Assembly (NCBI GenBank): GCA_949298805.1
Contig: CASFXY010000009.1
Location: forward strand, 1 to 48,027
DNA: 48,027 bases
Reading direction: 5' to 3'
Origin: an uncultured bacterium
GTDB lineage: Bacteria > Cyanobacteriota > Vampirovibrionia > Gastranaerophilales > Gastranaerophilaceae
The notes beneath the pieces are model-generated. The model saw only the letters and a list, made by a program, of their open reading frames with translations, had not been told where the DNA came from and did not search any database. Every line of letters starts with the position of its first letter. The stretch's first letter is position 1. Below are positions 1-7,271 of the stretch, one piece after another. Made by a program: the position numbers and the translations under genes.

Positions 1-309
1 CTACACTCCTGTCAATTCTTCAATAGGATCGCCAACGATTGTAACGATGGCTTTCTTACCTGATTGGGTTCTACCGAACTTTAAGCCCATTCTTTTTTGA
101 TGAGAGGGCATATATACAGTCCTTACTTTCTTAACTTTGCGATTCGGATAAGCAAGTTCAATTGCTTGTGCGATTTCAACTTTTGATGCGGTCTTAGCCA
201 CTTCAAAAGTATATACGTTATTTGCCACATTTGACATTGATTTTTCAGTAATTATGGGCTTTTTTATAATATCGTATAATTTTTCTTTGTTGGTTCTAGT
301 ATTTGCCAT
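1..309 (-). CDS. rplW: 50S ribosomal protein L23
   Basis: L23 sits at the exit of the ribosomal peptide tunnel and docks trigger factor and SRP. The 102-residue product has the usual L23 length and opening (KPIITEKS near residues 17-24) and the basic VKKVRT strand of the family. Its ATG overlaps the stop of rplD by one base (TAATG), so it is probably translated by coupling to rplD. It is the last S10-operon gene visible; rplB would be expected just beyond the window. The stop codon lies at the very edge of the window, so the gene is complete. Confidence 0.97.
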   Translation of the reverse strand: MANTRTNKEKLYDIIKKPIITEKSMSNVANNVYTFEVAKTASKVEIAQAIELAYPNRKVKKVRTVYMPSHQKRMGLKFGRTQSGKKAIVTIVGDPIEELTGV

Positions 310-962
310 TATTTCGCCAACCTTTCAGTAATTTCATTGATTGCAGCCTCAGTAACAATTAAACTGTTTGCTTCGATTAAATCCTTAACATTTAAATTTG
401 AAGGTAATAACAATTTAACGTTAGCAAGGTTTCTTGCGCTCAATTCAAGATTTTTATTTTCCTCAGCTTTTAAATCAGCAATAACTAAGATTTTGCCGGT
501 GGCATTTAAATCTTTTAAGATTTTAGCCATTGCTTTTGTTTTTACTTCCTTTAATTCGCTAAAATCTTTTACTACTGTCATTGCTTCAATTTTTGCACTA
601 AGAGCAGATTTTAAAGCCAATTTTCTTGCCTTTTGAGGCATATTTGTTTCATAGCTTCTTGGTTTTGGTCCAAAAATCACACCGCCACCTGCAAACAATG
701 GTGAACGAATAGAACCGGCACGCGCCCTACCTGTACCTTTTTGTTTCCAAGGCTTTTTACCACCACCGGAAACTTCTGCTCTTGTTTTAGCACAAGCAGT
801 TCCTCTGCGAGCATTGTTCAACTGCCTTTTAAGCGCCAAGTGCATAACGTGAATATTAGGTTCAACACCAAATACTTTGCCGTCAAGACTCAATTCGCCA
901 AGTTGGCTTCCTGAAGTGCTTAATAATTTTACTGTTTGAGTTTTTATATTTTCAGTCATCAT
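309..962 (-). CDS. rplD: 50S ribosomal protein L4
   Basis: L4 is a 23S rRNA-binding protein lining the exit tunnel. The 217-residue product carries the family core with the long basic loop (KKPWKQKGTGRARAGS, about residues 70-85) that reaches into the tunnel, followed by the conserved SPLFAGGGVIFGPKPR stretch. Two ATG codons are adjacent (957-962). The ribosome binding site AGAGG, which overlaps the rplC stop, lies 3 bases from the first and 6 from the second, so initiation may favour the second (216 residues). It is tightly packed between rplC and rplW. L4 autoregulates this operon in gammaproteobacteria, but no such leader is recognisable here. Confidence 0.97.
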   Translation of the reverse strand: MMTENIKTQTVKLLSTSGSQLGELSLDGKVFGVEPNIHVMHLALKRQLNNARRGTACAKTRAEVSGGGKKPWKQKGTGRARAGSIRSPLFAGGGVIFGPKPRSYETNMPQKARKLALKSALSAKIEAMTVVKDFSELKEVKTKAMAKILKDLNATGKILVIADLKAEENKNLELSARNLANVKLLLPSNLNVKDLIEANSLIVTEAAINEITERLAK

Positions 963-968
963 ATACCT

Positions 969-1604
969 CTAATTCCATTTTGTTCTTGAAGGTTTAACTG
1001 TGACCAATTTACCTTCAGGACCCGGAACTGAGCCCTTAACTAATAACAGATTTTTATCGGCATCAACTTTAACAATCGTAAGTTTGGTAACAGTAACTTT
1101 TTCATTACCCATGTTACCTGCCATTTTTTTACCTTTAATTACACGGCCAGGAGTGGTACCTGCACCAATTGAACCTGGTTCTCTGTGGTTTTTAGAACCA
1201 TGAGCCATAGGTCCTCTGCCAAAGTTGTGTCTTTTAACAGTACCTTGAAAACCTTTACCAATTGATTTTCCTGTAACATCAACTTTTGCCGCTTCGGATA
1301 AAACCGATAAATCTATTTTTTGACCAATGGTATAATCCTGAGGATTGTCAATCCTAAATTCTTGCAAATGTCTAAAGTTTTCAAGATTATTCTTTTTAAA
1401 ATGACCAATTTGAGCTTTTGTTAAATGTTTTTCTTTAGCAGGAACTACACCTACTTGAATAGCATTGTAACCGTCTGTCTCAACAGTTTTAATCTGAGTT
1501 ACAACTGCAGGATCAACTTTAATTACCGTAACGGGAATACAAAGTCCTTGCTCATTGTAAATTTGTGTCATTCCAAGTTTTTGTCCAATAACACCTAATG
1601 TCAT
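969..1604 (-). CDS. rplC: 50S ribosomal protein L3
   Basis: L3 is a primary 23S rRNA-binding protein that reaches the peptidyl transferase centre. The 211-residue product begins LGVIGQKLGMTQIY, the standard L3 start, and carries the conserved GKGFQGTVKRHNFGRGPMAHGS segment (about residues 116-137; the glutamine methylated in other bacteria lies in this loop). It is the second S10-operon gene. The gap to rpsJ upstream is 151 bases, unusually long for this operon, and contains a tandem hairpin-forming repeat. Confidence 0.97.
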   Translation of the reverse strand: MTLGVIGQKLGMTQIYNEQGLCIPVTVIKVDPAVVTQIKTVETDGYNAIQVGVVPAKEKHLTKAQIGHFKKNNLENFRHLQEFRIDNPQDYTIGQKIDLSVLSEAAKVDVTGKSIGKGFQGTVKRHNFGRGPMAHGSKNHREPGSIGAGTTPGRVIKGKKMAGNMGNEKVTVTKLTIVKVDADKNLLLVKGSVPGPEGKLVTVKPSRTKWN

Positions 1605-1614
1605 TTTCTACCTT

Positions 1615-1662
1615 TCTGTTGTGAGAGCTTGCGTTCTCTCTGTTGTGAGAGCTTGCGTTCTC
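1615..1662 (-). repeat. perfect 24-bp tandem duplication in the rpsJ-rplC spacer
   Basis: Two identical 24-base units lie back to back (1615-1638 and 1639-1662). Each contains an imperfect inverted repeat, GAGAGC-TTGC-GTTCTC on the + strand. In the operon transcript (minus strand) the loop reads GCAA, a GNRA-type tetraloop, closed by a C-G pair with one A-C mismatch in the stem. The repeats lie just upstream of the rplC ribosome binding site region. They could be an RNA processing site, an attenuator or a protein-binding element; the sequence alone does not decide. Confidence 0.8.
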
Positions 1663-1755
1663 GGTTGTTTCACTTTTGGCTTTGTTTAAATTCAAACTCT
1701 GCCTAATTGCCAGATCACATTCAATATTCAATTTTGATTGTGCTAAAGCTTCTGA

Positions 1756-2076
1756 CTAAAGTTTAATTTCAATGTCTACACCTGATGGTAAATCCATTCT
1801 TGTTAATTCTTCAGTCGTTTGTTGTGTAGGATCATAAATATCTATAATCCTTTTGTGTGTTCTCATTTCAAAATGTTCACGAGATTTTTTATCTACGTGA
1901 GGCGAACGAAGAACACAGTATACTCTGCGTTTTGTCGGCAGAGGTATAGGACCCGATACGCTTGCATCAGTTCGTTTTGCAGTGTCAACAATTTTTTGAG
2001 CACTTAAATCTATTAACTGATGGTCATAAGCTTTCAGGCACACTCTTATTCTTTGTCTTTTTGCTGTTGTAGTCAT
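1756..2076 (-). CDS. rpsJ: 30S ribosomal protein S10
   Basis: S10 is a small-subunit head protein that also acts in transcription antitermination with NusB. The 106-residue product matches the family from start ([15 protein letters not shown]) to end ([13 protein letters not shown]), including the [32 protein letters not shown]-type core around residues 41-72. An AAGG ribosome binding site lies five bases before the ATG. It is the first gene of the operon; no tuf or fus gene is adjacent, and the next gene upstream (crcB) is divergent, so the operon promoter should lie in 2077-2207. Confidence 0.97.
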   Translation of the reverse strand: MTTTAKRQRIRVCLKAYDHQLIDLSAQKIVDTAKRTDASVSGPIPLPTKRRVYCVLRSPHVDKKSREHFEMRTHKRIIDIYDPTQQTTEELTRMDLPSGVDIEIKL

Positions 2077-2114
2077 AATTGCCTTACTTCTTCTAGTTTC
2101 ATTCAGTATTCATA

Positions 2115-2143
2115 AACTTATTACAAACAAAATTTCTCGTCAA
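2115..2143 (-). promoter_or_regulatory. predicted S10 operon promoter
   Basis: On the minus strand TTGACG (2138-2143) is followed after 17 bases by TAAGTT (2115-2120), giving a leader of about 30 bases that carries the rpsJ ribosome binding site. The -35 is near consensus and the -10 is weak. Confidence 0.45.
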
Positions 2144-2192
2144 CACCAAATTTTTAATGTTTTAAATTTGTTACAATACTTCAAAATTAATA

Positions 2193-2201
2193 TGCTAATA
2201 T
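2193..2201 (+). promoter_or_regulatory. extended -10 promoter of crcB, predicted leaderless
   Basis: TG-C-TAATAT (2193-2201) ends six bases before the crcB ATG at 2208. No purine-rich ribosome binding site precedes the ATG. Transcription started from this box would begin at or next to the start codon. Confidence 0.5.
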
Positions 2202-2207
2202 AATTAT

Positions 2208-2579
2208 ATGCTTAAATTCATTGCAATATTTTTTGGAGGGGGCTTAGGCGCTTATATGCGCTATTTAACAGGATTGCTTTGTTCAAAAACCTGTGTTCAT
2301 TTTCCTTTGGGGACATTATGTGTTAATATAACAGGCAGTTTTATTATGGGCTTTGGCTTTCTTCTTTTTTTGGAAAAAGTAAATGTGCCAAATGAATTAA
2401 AACTATTTTTAACCGTAGGTTTTTGCGGCGGTTTAACAACATTTTCAACTTTCTCGCTTGATATATGGAATATGTTTTTTGAAGGCGAATTTTTAAAAGC
2501 GGCTTTGTATATATTATTAAGCATAGCTTTATCACTAGGGGCACTTTTTGCAGGAGTAACGGTTGCAAAACAATTCTAA
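2208..2579 (+). CDS. crcB: CrcB/Fluc family fluoride channel
   Basis: Small dual-topology membrane protein that exports fluoride and forms a dimeric channel. The 123 residues have four hydrophobic segments, an N-terminal GGGLGAYMRYL motif (about 9-19) and the signature GFCGGLTTFSTFS (about 71-84) that lines the pore with phenylalanines. The length is typical. It heads a short operon: the downstream formyltransferase starts 17 bases before the crcB stop. It has no Shine-Dalgarno and a -10 box six bases upstream of the ATG, so the mRNA is probably leaderless. Confidence 0.93.
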   Translation: MLKFIAIFFGGGLGAYMRYLTGLLCSKTCVHFPLGTLCVNITGSFIMGFGFLLFLEKVNVPNELKLFLTVGFCGGLTTFSTFSLDIWNMFFEGEFLKAALYILLSIALSLGALFAGVTVAKQF

Positions 2580-3498
2580 AAAAATAAAAATAATTTTTTG
2601 CGGCATGCCTGATATGGCAACCCTTTGCCTTAACTCTATAGTCAAAAGCGGCTTTGAGGTAGCAGCGGTTATCCCGCCGCCAAACTTTAACCCTACTGCA
2701 CAAAATTTTATTAATTTTGCAAAAAATTTGAATCTTGAAGTTTTTGATTACGATAAAACCCCAAACACACCCAAAATGGTTGAAAAAATTAAAGAAAAAA
2801 ATGCTGACATTGGAATCATTTGTTCTTTTAACTATAAATTAAGCAAGGATTTTTTAAATACAACAAAAACAGGCTACATCAACTGCCATCCGTCACTTTT
2901 ACCTATGTACCGCGGTGCAAACCCTTATTTTCATATTATAAACAATGGTGAAAAAACAAGCGGAGTGACACTGCATTTTGCAGATGAAAATTTTGACACA
3001 GGGGAAATTATAGTTCAAAAAGGCTTTCTTGTAAGTGAAAAAGAAACGATAGGGACTCTTTTTAATCGAACAAATTTTATGATAAACGACATGCTTTTAA
3101 ATGTTTTAAATATTTACAATGACACAGGCAAAATAAATTCAAAACCACAACCTGAAGGTGAATATAAAAAAGCACCAAAAGTTCAAAATGATATAAAAAT
3201 AGATTTAAATCAAGGTGTAGTTGCAGCAGAAAGGCTCATAAGAGCAGCAAACCCTTTTTACAATGCCTTTTTGAACTTTAGGGGTGCGCCTGTCAGAATT
3301 CTTTACACTGATTACGCTATTCAAAATCATAACATTGAACAAGGGATAATAACAAAAGTTCAAGGTGATTATCTTGAAATATCGGCAAAAGACGGATTTA
3401 TATATCCAAAATGCTTGCAGTGCGGCAGCTGGGGCATTTTCGACATAGAAAATTTTATAAAAGTATTTAGGGTAAACACGGGAGAAATTTTCAACTAA
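2563..3498 (+). CDS. methionyl-tRNA formyltransferase-like protein
   Basis: A folate-dependent formyltransferase of the Fmt family, which formylates Met-tRNAfMet for initiation. The N-terminal Rossmann domain opens with IIFCGMPD (residues 10-17; FxGTPxF in typical Fmt). The catalytic triad is present as N107, H109 and D145 in the context NCHPSLLPMYRGA and DTGEI, at nearly the same positions as in E. coli Fmt. The C-terminal half keeps the FMT_C pattern (AERLIRAANPFYNAF). The start is TTG at 2563: AGGAG lies six bases upstream, inside crcB, and no better start exists. The divergent motif 1 leaves open another formyl acceptor, such as a nucleotide sugar, so I do not assign fmt outright. Confidence 0.75.
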   Translation: MQNNSKKIKIIFCGMPDMATLCLNSIVKSGFEVAAVIPPPNFNPTAQNFINFAKNLNLEVFDYDKTPNTPKMVEKIKEKNADIGIICSFNYKLSKDFLNTTKTGYINCHPSLLPMYRGANPYFHIINNGEKTSGVTLHFADENFDTGEIIVQKGFLVSEKETIGTLFNRTNFMINDMLLNVLNIYNDTGKINSKPQPEGEYKKAPKVQNDIKIDLNQGVVAAERLIRAANPFYNAFLNFRGAPVRILYTDYAIQNHNIEQGIITKVQGDYLEISAKDGFIYPKCLQCGSWGIFDIENFIKVFRVNTGEIFN

Positions 3499-4319
3499 TG
3501 GATAAATTAAATTTTTTGACAGCAGGCATTCCAACAGTCGCAAAAGACTACTCTGAAGCTTTTTCTAAGCTCAAAGACATGAATCTTGACGGTCTTGAAA
3601 TAGAGTTTGTTCATGGAGTCAGAATGAGCGAAAAGACTCAAGATACAGTCCTTAAAAATAAGCAGGATTTAATCTTAACCTCGCATGGACCCTACTACAT
3701 TAATTTGAATTCAAAAGAAGAAGAAAAGAAAAGGGCGAGCATAACAAGGATTTTAGACACGGCAAGAATGGCAAACAAGCTTGGAGGCTATTCTATTGTT
3801 TACCATGCAGGTTTTTATATGGGTGAGAGTAAAGAAAAAACTTTTAAAACAATTCTTGAAGGACATAATGAAATAGTTGAGATTCTTGAAAAAGAAAATA
3901 ATAATATCTGGATTAGACCTGAAACAACAGGCAAAGGGACACAATGGGGAGATATTGACGAAATCATTGAGCTTTGCAAAAACTTTAAAAATGTACTGCC
4001 CTGCGTAGATTTTGCCCATATTCATGCTCGCACAAACGGGCTTTTCAATACGTACGATGAATTTTGTTCTATTTTTGAAAAAATCGCAAAAGGGCTTGGC
4101 AATAAAGCATTAGAAAATTTTCATGCACACATGGCAGGTATTGCATATTCTCAAAAAGGTGAAAAACATCATTTAATTTTTGAAGAAAGTGATTTTAATT
4201 ACAAAGATTTGCTAAAAGCCTTTAAAACTTTTAATATTAAAGGAGTGATAATATGCGAGAGCCCAAACATAGAACAAGATTGTAAACTTTTAAAGGAATA
4301 TTGGCTATCTATTAATTAG
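3498..4319 (+). CDS. AP endonuclease family 2 (endonuclease IV-like) TIM barrel
   Basis: A metal-dependent sugar-phosphate or abasic-site hydrolase. The 273-residue product has the ligand set expected for endonuclease IV: H63 (SHGPY), H103 (YHAGFY), E142 (PETTG), D171 and H174 (DFAHIHAR), H209 (HAHMAGI), H224/H225 and E254 (CESP). It resembles the short archaeal-type branch more than E. coli Nfo. The ATG overlaps the stop of the formyltransferase by one base (TAATG), so the two are translationally coupled. It probably makes single-strand cuts at abasic sites, but a sugar isomerase role in the same fold cannot be excluded. Confidence 0.8.
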   Translation: MDKLNFLTAGIPTVAKDYSEAFSKLKDMNLDGLEIEFVHGVRMSEKTQDTVLKNKQDLILTSHGPYYINLNSKEEEKKRASITRILDTARMANKLGGYSIVYHAGFYMGESKEKTFKTILEGHNEIVEILEKENNNIWIRPETTGKGTQWGDIDEIIELCKNFKNVLPCVDFAHIHARTNGLFNTYDEFCSIFEKIAKGLGNKALENFHAHMAGIAYSQKGEKHHLIFEESDFNYKDLLKAFKTFNIKGVIICESPNIEQDCKLLKEYWLSIN

Positions 4320-4345
4320 ACAAAAAATAATATTTGTGTTATAAA
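4317..4345 (+). promoter_or_regulatory. predicted secG promoter
   Basis: TAGACA (4317-4322), 17 bases, then TATAAA (4340-4345). This predicts a start near 4352, just upstream of the AAGGA ribosome binding site (4364-4368) of secG. Confidence 0.55.
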
Positions 4346-4375
4346 TTCTCATTATTATTAAATAAGGATTTTGCA

Positions 4376-4600
4376 ATGGTAACATTTTTCTATGTAATTC
4401 AAATAATATCAGCTCTTTTGCTTATTATGCTCGTGCTTTTACACTCCCCAAAAGGAGATGGCATAGCATCAATAGGTTCTGCAAGTCAGCTTTTTTCTTC
4501 ACAAAAAAGTGCTGAAAAAGGCTTAAATAAGGTAACTTATATTGTTGGTACGATTTTTATTTTAACAACATTGCTTTTAGGTTTTGGCATAATAAGATAG
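4376..4600 (+). CDS. secG: preprotein translocase subunit SecG
   Basis: SecG is the small third subunit of the SecYEG channel and helps SecA-driven export. The 74-residue product has two membrane segments (about 4-22 and 50-70) separated by the polar loop with HSPKGDGIASIGSASQLF, the typical SecG loop. The ATG at 4376 is preceded by AAGGA at a spacing of seven bases and gives the standard N-terminus. A TTG 42 bases further upstream is in frame but lies inside the promoter region, so I reject it. It ends just before a bidirectional terminator. Confidence 0.9.
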   Translation: MVTFFYVIQIISALLLIMLVLLHSPKGDGIASIGSASQLFSSQKSAEKGLNKVTYIVGTIFILTTLLLGFGIIR

Positions 4601-4613
4601 ATTATTACACAAT

Positions 4614-4649
4614 AAAAAAATGAAAGGTCTAAAAGCCTTTCATTTTTTT
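4614..4649. terminator. bidirectional intrinsic terminator between secG and the YqeG-like gene
   Basis: A perfect 14-bp stem (4614-4627 with 4636-4649) with an 8-base loop and seven A and seven T bases at its ends. It can terminate secG on the + strand and, because of the symmetric A/T tails, the converging YqeG-like gene on the - strand, whose stop codon (4640-4642) lies inside the stem. Confidence 0.9.
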
Positions 4650-5119
4650 ATGCTTAAGCGCTCTAAAAATCTTACAAATCGAACAATTTTTTTCTCACTG
4701 TCTGCTGATATTGAATCAACCAAAATTGATAACATGCCTGCACGTTTTGCACAAAATATATCTGTTAAAGGCCTGTCTCCGACAAAGGCACAATTACAAG
4801 GCTTTACTCCCATATCTTTGCACACGCTTAAAAGCACTTTTACATCAGGTTTTTTTGCTTGACCTATTATCGGAAAATCAACCTGCGATTGAGCCTTTCT
4901 TATATAATCCTCATTTTTATTATTCGAAATTACCGCAATTTTAAAATGTTTTTTTAACATGTTAAGAAAATCAAGAGTCTTCTTTTCAAATACTCCGCTT
5001 TTTGAACGCATTACGGTCGAATCTAAATCAAAATATACAGCTTCAATTTCACAAGCTTTCAAATTAAAAATATTGATATCATAAATTGATTTCAAATTAA
5101 TATCAGGCTTTAATCTCAT
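4640..5119 (-). CDS. YqeG family HAD-IIIA phosphatase
   Basis: A haloacid dehalogenase-type phosphatase of the YqeG family. The 159 residues carry motif I as DLDSTV (D31, D33), motif II in VISNNK (about 64-69), the lysine in KKPD (about 90) and motif III as GDRPLTD (114-120). This is the full set for an aspartyl-phosphate enzyme. Length and order match the family; the physiological substrate is not certain (YqeG of Bacillus is linked to lipid head-group or ribosome biology). It starts inside the end of the U32 gene (17-base overlap), so the two form an operon. Confidence 0.85.
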   Translation of the reverse strand: MRLKPDINLKSIYDINIFNLKACEIEAVYFDLDSTVMRSKSGVFEKKTLDFLNMLKKHFKIAVISNNKNEDYIRKAQSQVDFPIIGQAKKPDVKVLLSVCKDMGVKPCNCAFVGDRPLTDIFCAKRAGMLSILVDSISADSEKKIVRFVRFLERLSIKK

Positions 5120-6332
5120 TTTTTATACCCAGTGTCCTTCCCAATGCCCACTCCCACTGATTTTGCCAATCATTTTGGGCTTCCAATTCCATCCATACCT
5201 CATCATTGGTATTGGCAACATCTGTTTTTTTGCCATCTTTATCAGTAATTGATATAACCTTGGCTTTTTTATTAAAGTCAGGTGTTATAATTTCAAACTC
5301 ATCACCTAAAAGCATTTTATTTTTAATTACTACTTTAAACAAATTGTCTTTTTTATCCAGAAATATACAAAGAAAATCAGAACCTGCAAGACCTTTTGAA
5401 ATTTCGTAACTGTAACTTGATGAATTATTATCACCCATAAAAAAACCTTCCGTAAATCCGCGATTACCGACTTTTTTAAGTTCGTTAAAAGCTTCTTTGG
5501 GCTCAATTTTCTCATCCATTACTGCGCGATAAGCCTTTGCAACCGCACTTACATAATATAAACTTTTTGTCCTACCTTCAACCTTAAAGGAATCTACTCC
5601 TAAATTTTGCAGTTCTTTTATGTATTTTACAAGACATAAATCCTTTGGAGATAATATATGAGAACCCCTTTCATCTTGCACTATTTCATAATATTCATTG
5701 GGACGAGTTTCTTCCAATAACTTATAACTCCATCTGCAAGGTTGCGCGCATCCGCCATGATTGGCTTTTCTCTCTCCTTTAGTCATATAATCGCTCAATA
5801 GACATCTGCCTGAATAAGATACGCATTGAGAGCCATGAACAAAAATTTCAATTTCAATGTCAGGAACTGCTTTTTTAATTGCTTCAATTTGTTTAAACGA
5901 CAGTTCACGCGCCAAAATTACCCTTGTCGCACCCATATCATGCCAAAATTTAACAGCCTCGGTATTTAAAATATTTGTTTGCGTTGAAATATGCAAATCA
6001 ATATCCGGCAGAAATTTTCTAACTGTATTATAAACACCAAAATCACTTAAAATTATTGCATGTGGATTTGCGTTTTTTATAATATCAATACTTTTCTCTA
6101 AACTTTTAATGTCTTCATCATAAGCAAAGATATTTAATGTTAAATATGCCTTCTTATTTAATTTGCGCGCAATATCTATTGCAGATTTTAAATTTTCTCT
6201 TGTGATAAGCTCACCCTTGCGCATGGTTCTGAGGGAATAGTCTACAAGCCCTAAATAACAAGCATCTGCGCCATAAGCGTATGCATATTTCATTTTTTCT
6301 ATGTTGCCTGCAGGCATTAAAAGCTCACTCAT
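5103..6332 (-). CDS. peptidase U32 family protein, TrhP/YrrO-like tRNA hydroxylation protein
   Basis: The U32 signature is complete: E-I-F-V-H-G-S-Q-C, then C177 in YSGRC, and a second pair C195 and C199 (GGCAQPC). These four cysteines bind an iron-sulfur cluster in characterised members. Family members YegQ/YrrO (TrhP) make 5-hydroxyuridine at tRNA position 34 from prephenate; RlhA hydroxylates 23S rRNA. The 409-residue length is nearest the YrrO/TrhP branch. An N-terminal TIM-barrel part (about 1-250) precedes a smaller beta domain. There is no Shine-Dalgarno; an extended -10 lies seven bases before the ATG. It is followed by the YqeG-like gene. Confidence 0.82.
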   Translation of the reverse strand: MSELLMPAGNIEKMKYAYAYGADACYLGLVDYSLRTMRKGELITRENLKSAIDIARKLNKKAYLTLNIFAYDEDIKSLEKSIDIIKNANPHAIILSDFGVYNTVRKFLPDIDLHISTQTNILNTEAVKFWHDMGATRVILARELSFKQIEAIKKAVPDIEIEIFVHGSQCVSYSGRCLLSDYMTKGERKANHGGCAQPCRWSYKLLEETRPNEYYEIVQDERGSHILSPKDLCLVKYIKELQNLGVDSFKVEGRTKSLYYVSAVAKAYRAVMDEKIEPKEAFNELKKVGNRGFTEGFFMGDNNSSSYSYEISKGLAGSDFLCIFLDKKDNLFKVVIKNKMLLGDEFEIITPDFNKKAKVISITDKDGKKTDVANTNDEVWMELEAQNDWQNQWEWALGRTLGIKNEIKA

Positions 6333-6339
6333 GTGATAT

Positions 6340-6348
6340 ATGATACCA
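6340..6348 (-). promoter_or_regulatory. extended -10 promoter of the U32 gene, predicted leaderless
   Basis: On the minus strand TGG-TATCAT (6340-6348) ends seven bases before the ATG (6330-6332). It begins directly after the T-run of the preceding terminator, so terminator and promoter are packed head to tail. Confidence 0.5.
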
Positions 6349-6349
6349 T

Positions 6350-6380
6350 AAAAAATGGGCTTTTAATTAACAAAGCCCAT
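6350..6380 (-). terminator. intrinsic terminator after the Cys-rich small gene
   Basis: A perfect 9-bp stem ATGGGCTTT / AAAGCCCAT (6372-6380 with 6355-6363), an 8-base loop, then a run of T on the minus strand. It lies a few bases after the stop of the 87-residue gene. Confidence 0.85.
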
Positions 6381-6386
6381 GAAAAA

Positions 6387-6650
6387 TTATCTTACGCAAC
6401 ATTTAAGAGTAAAGCCCACTATTTTATCTGAAGGCAGGTTAAGCCATTTATATTCTCTAAACTGGCAACCGTCCACATGAGTGCAATCTTCAACAACCGC
6501 ATCCTGCAATGTTATAATATCATCCAAGCATTTTCCGTCCTCACATGTATAAAGTCTGCCCGAAATTTTTTTCAGTCCGACCCATAAAACAATAGAATCC
6601 GAATCCATTTTTTTGGCAAGTTTATGTATAGCCTCAAATGTTTTACACAT
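6387..6650 (-). CDS. hypothetical Cys-rich small protein (87 aa)
   Basis: No family recognised. The start is set at the ATG 6648-6650 because AAAGGAG lies six bases before it; a longer in-frame ATG (6722) has no ribosome binding site. The product begins MCKTFEAIHKL and has seven cysteines, in TCEDGKC, DCTHVDGC and the C-terminal KCCVR, suggesting a metal site or disulfides. The middle (WVGLKKISGRLYTCEDGKCLDDIITL) reads like a short beta-rich domain. Monocistronic, with its own terminator and divergent from the next gene. Confidence 0.65.
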   Translation of the reverse strand: MCKTFEAIHKLAKKMDSDSIVLWVGLKKISGRLYTCEDGKCLDDIITLQDAVVEDCTHVDGCQFREYKWLNLPSDKIVGFTLKCCVR

Positions 6651-6772
6651 AACTAACTCCTTTCTTTTAATGTCATTTTGAGCAAGTTTGGCAGATTTTT
6701 TATCAGACAAAGCACTAAACATGTTAACAATTATTAATAATTTTAAAATATGATGCTTGAAAAATTTTTTTA

Positions 6773-6781
6773 TGGTATACT
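6773..6781 (+). promoter_or_regulatory. extended -10 promoter of the 151-aa unknown gene
   Basis: TG-G-TATACT (6773-6781) with no clear -35 at the right distance. Transcription from about 6788 gives a short leader carrying AGAGG (6803-6807). Confidence 0.5.
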
Positions 6782-6815
6782 AAACACCTAATCTTAAAAA
6801 TAAGAGGAAAAAACA

Positions 6816-7271
6816 TTGGAAAAAAGCTTTATGCGAGTAAGTTTAAACTCGAGTAAACCACCAATCACATTTCGAAGTAAAAATCATTCGGTTCATATAC
6901 TAAGTAGCGGACCGATAAGTTCGGAGGAGTCGCAAAGTATAACGCGAAGTTTATTCCGAGAGGTAATGCCAAAGCAAAATGACAACAAAATTGCGCTCGA
7001 CACATCAAAAGGTGATGTCTTTATACTTAGAGGCGAAAATGCCCACAGCGCAAAAATAAGCAAAGAATCGTGTGAGAATTTGCAGCATAGCGATGAAAAA
7101 GAACATAATTTAACACAAATATTATTGCAGCCTAAAAAAGCAAAAAGACAGGCTGCAATTTATTTTGATGCAACTTCCATGCAAGGCAAAAAGCTCTCAA
7201 TTGTAAATGTGGACAAATCGGAAAAAGGTAGAGTTAAAATAAAAATTAAGGCTTTAGATGTAATGGCATAA
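6816..7271 (+). CDS. hypothetical protein (151 aa)
   Basis: No family recognised. It has no signal peptide and no membrane segment. The product is hydrophilic with a serine-rich first third and a basic, lysine-rich C-terminal end (RVKIKIKALD). Start is TTG at 6816, eight bases after AGAGG; the ATG at 6831 is too far from the ribosome binding site to be preferred. It ends directly against the uvrA stop (convergent, no gap). Expression is plausible because a promoter and a ribosome binding site are present. Confidence 0.6.
   Translation: MEKSFMRVSLNSSKPPITFRSKNHSVHILSSGPISSEESQSITRSLFREVMPKQNDNKIALDTSKGDVFILRGENAHSAKISKESCENLQHSDEKEHNLTQILLQPKKAKRQAAIYFDATSMQGKKLSIVNVDKSEKGRVKIKIKALDVMA

Noticed and set aside
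1605-1755. L4-type autoregulatory leader of the S10 operon
   Set aside because: It lies between rpsJ and rplC, not before rpsJ, and shows only the short tandem hairpins.
2077-2207. Fluoride riboswitch before crcB
   Set aside because: The region is AT-rich without the conserved pseudoknot elements of the crcB motif, and the predicted transcript begins at the ATG, leaving no room for an aptamer.
4334-4375. Upstream TTG start of secG
   Set aside because: It overlaps the predicted promoter and gives an atypical N-terminus; ATG 4376 has a well-spaced ribosome binding site.
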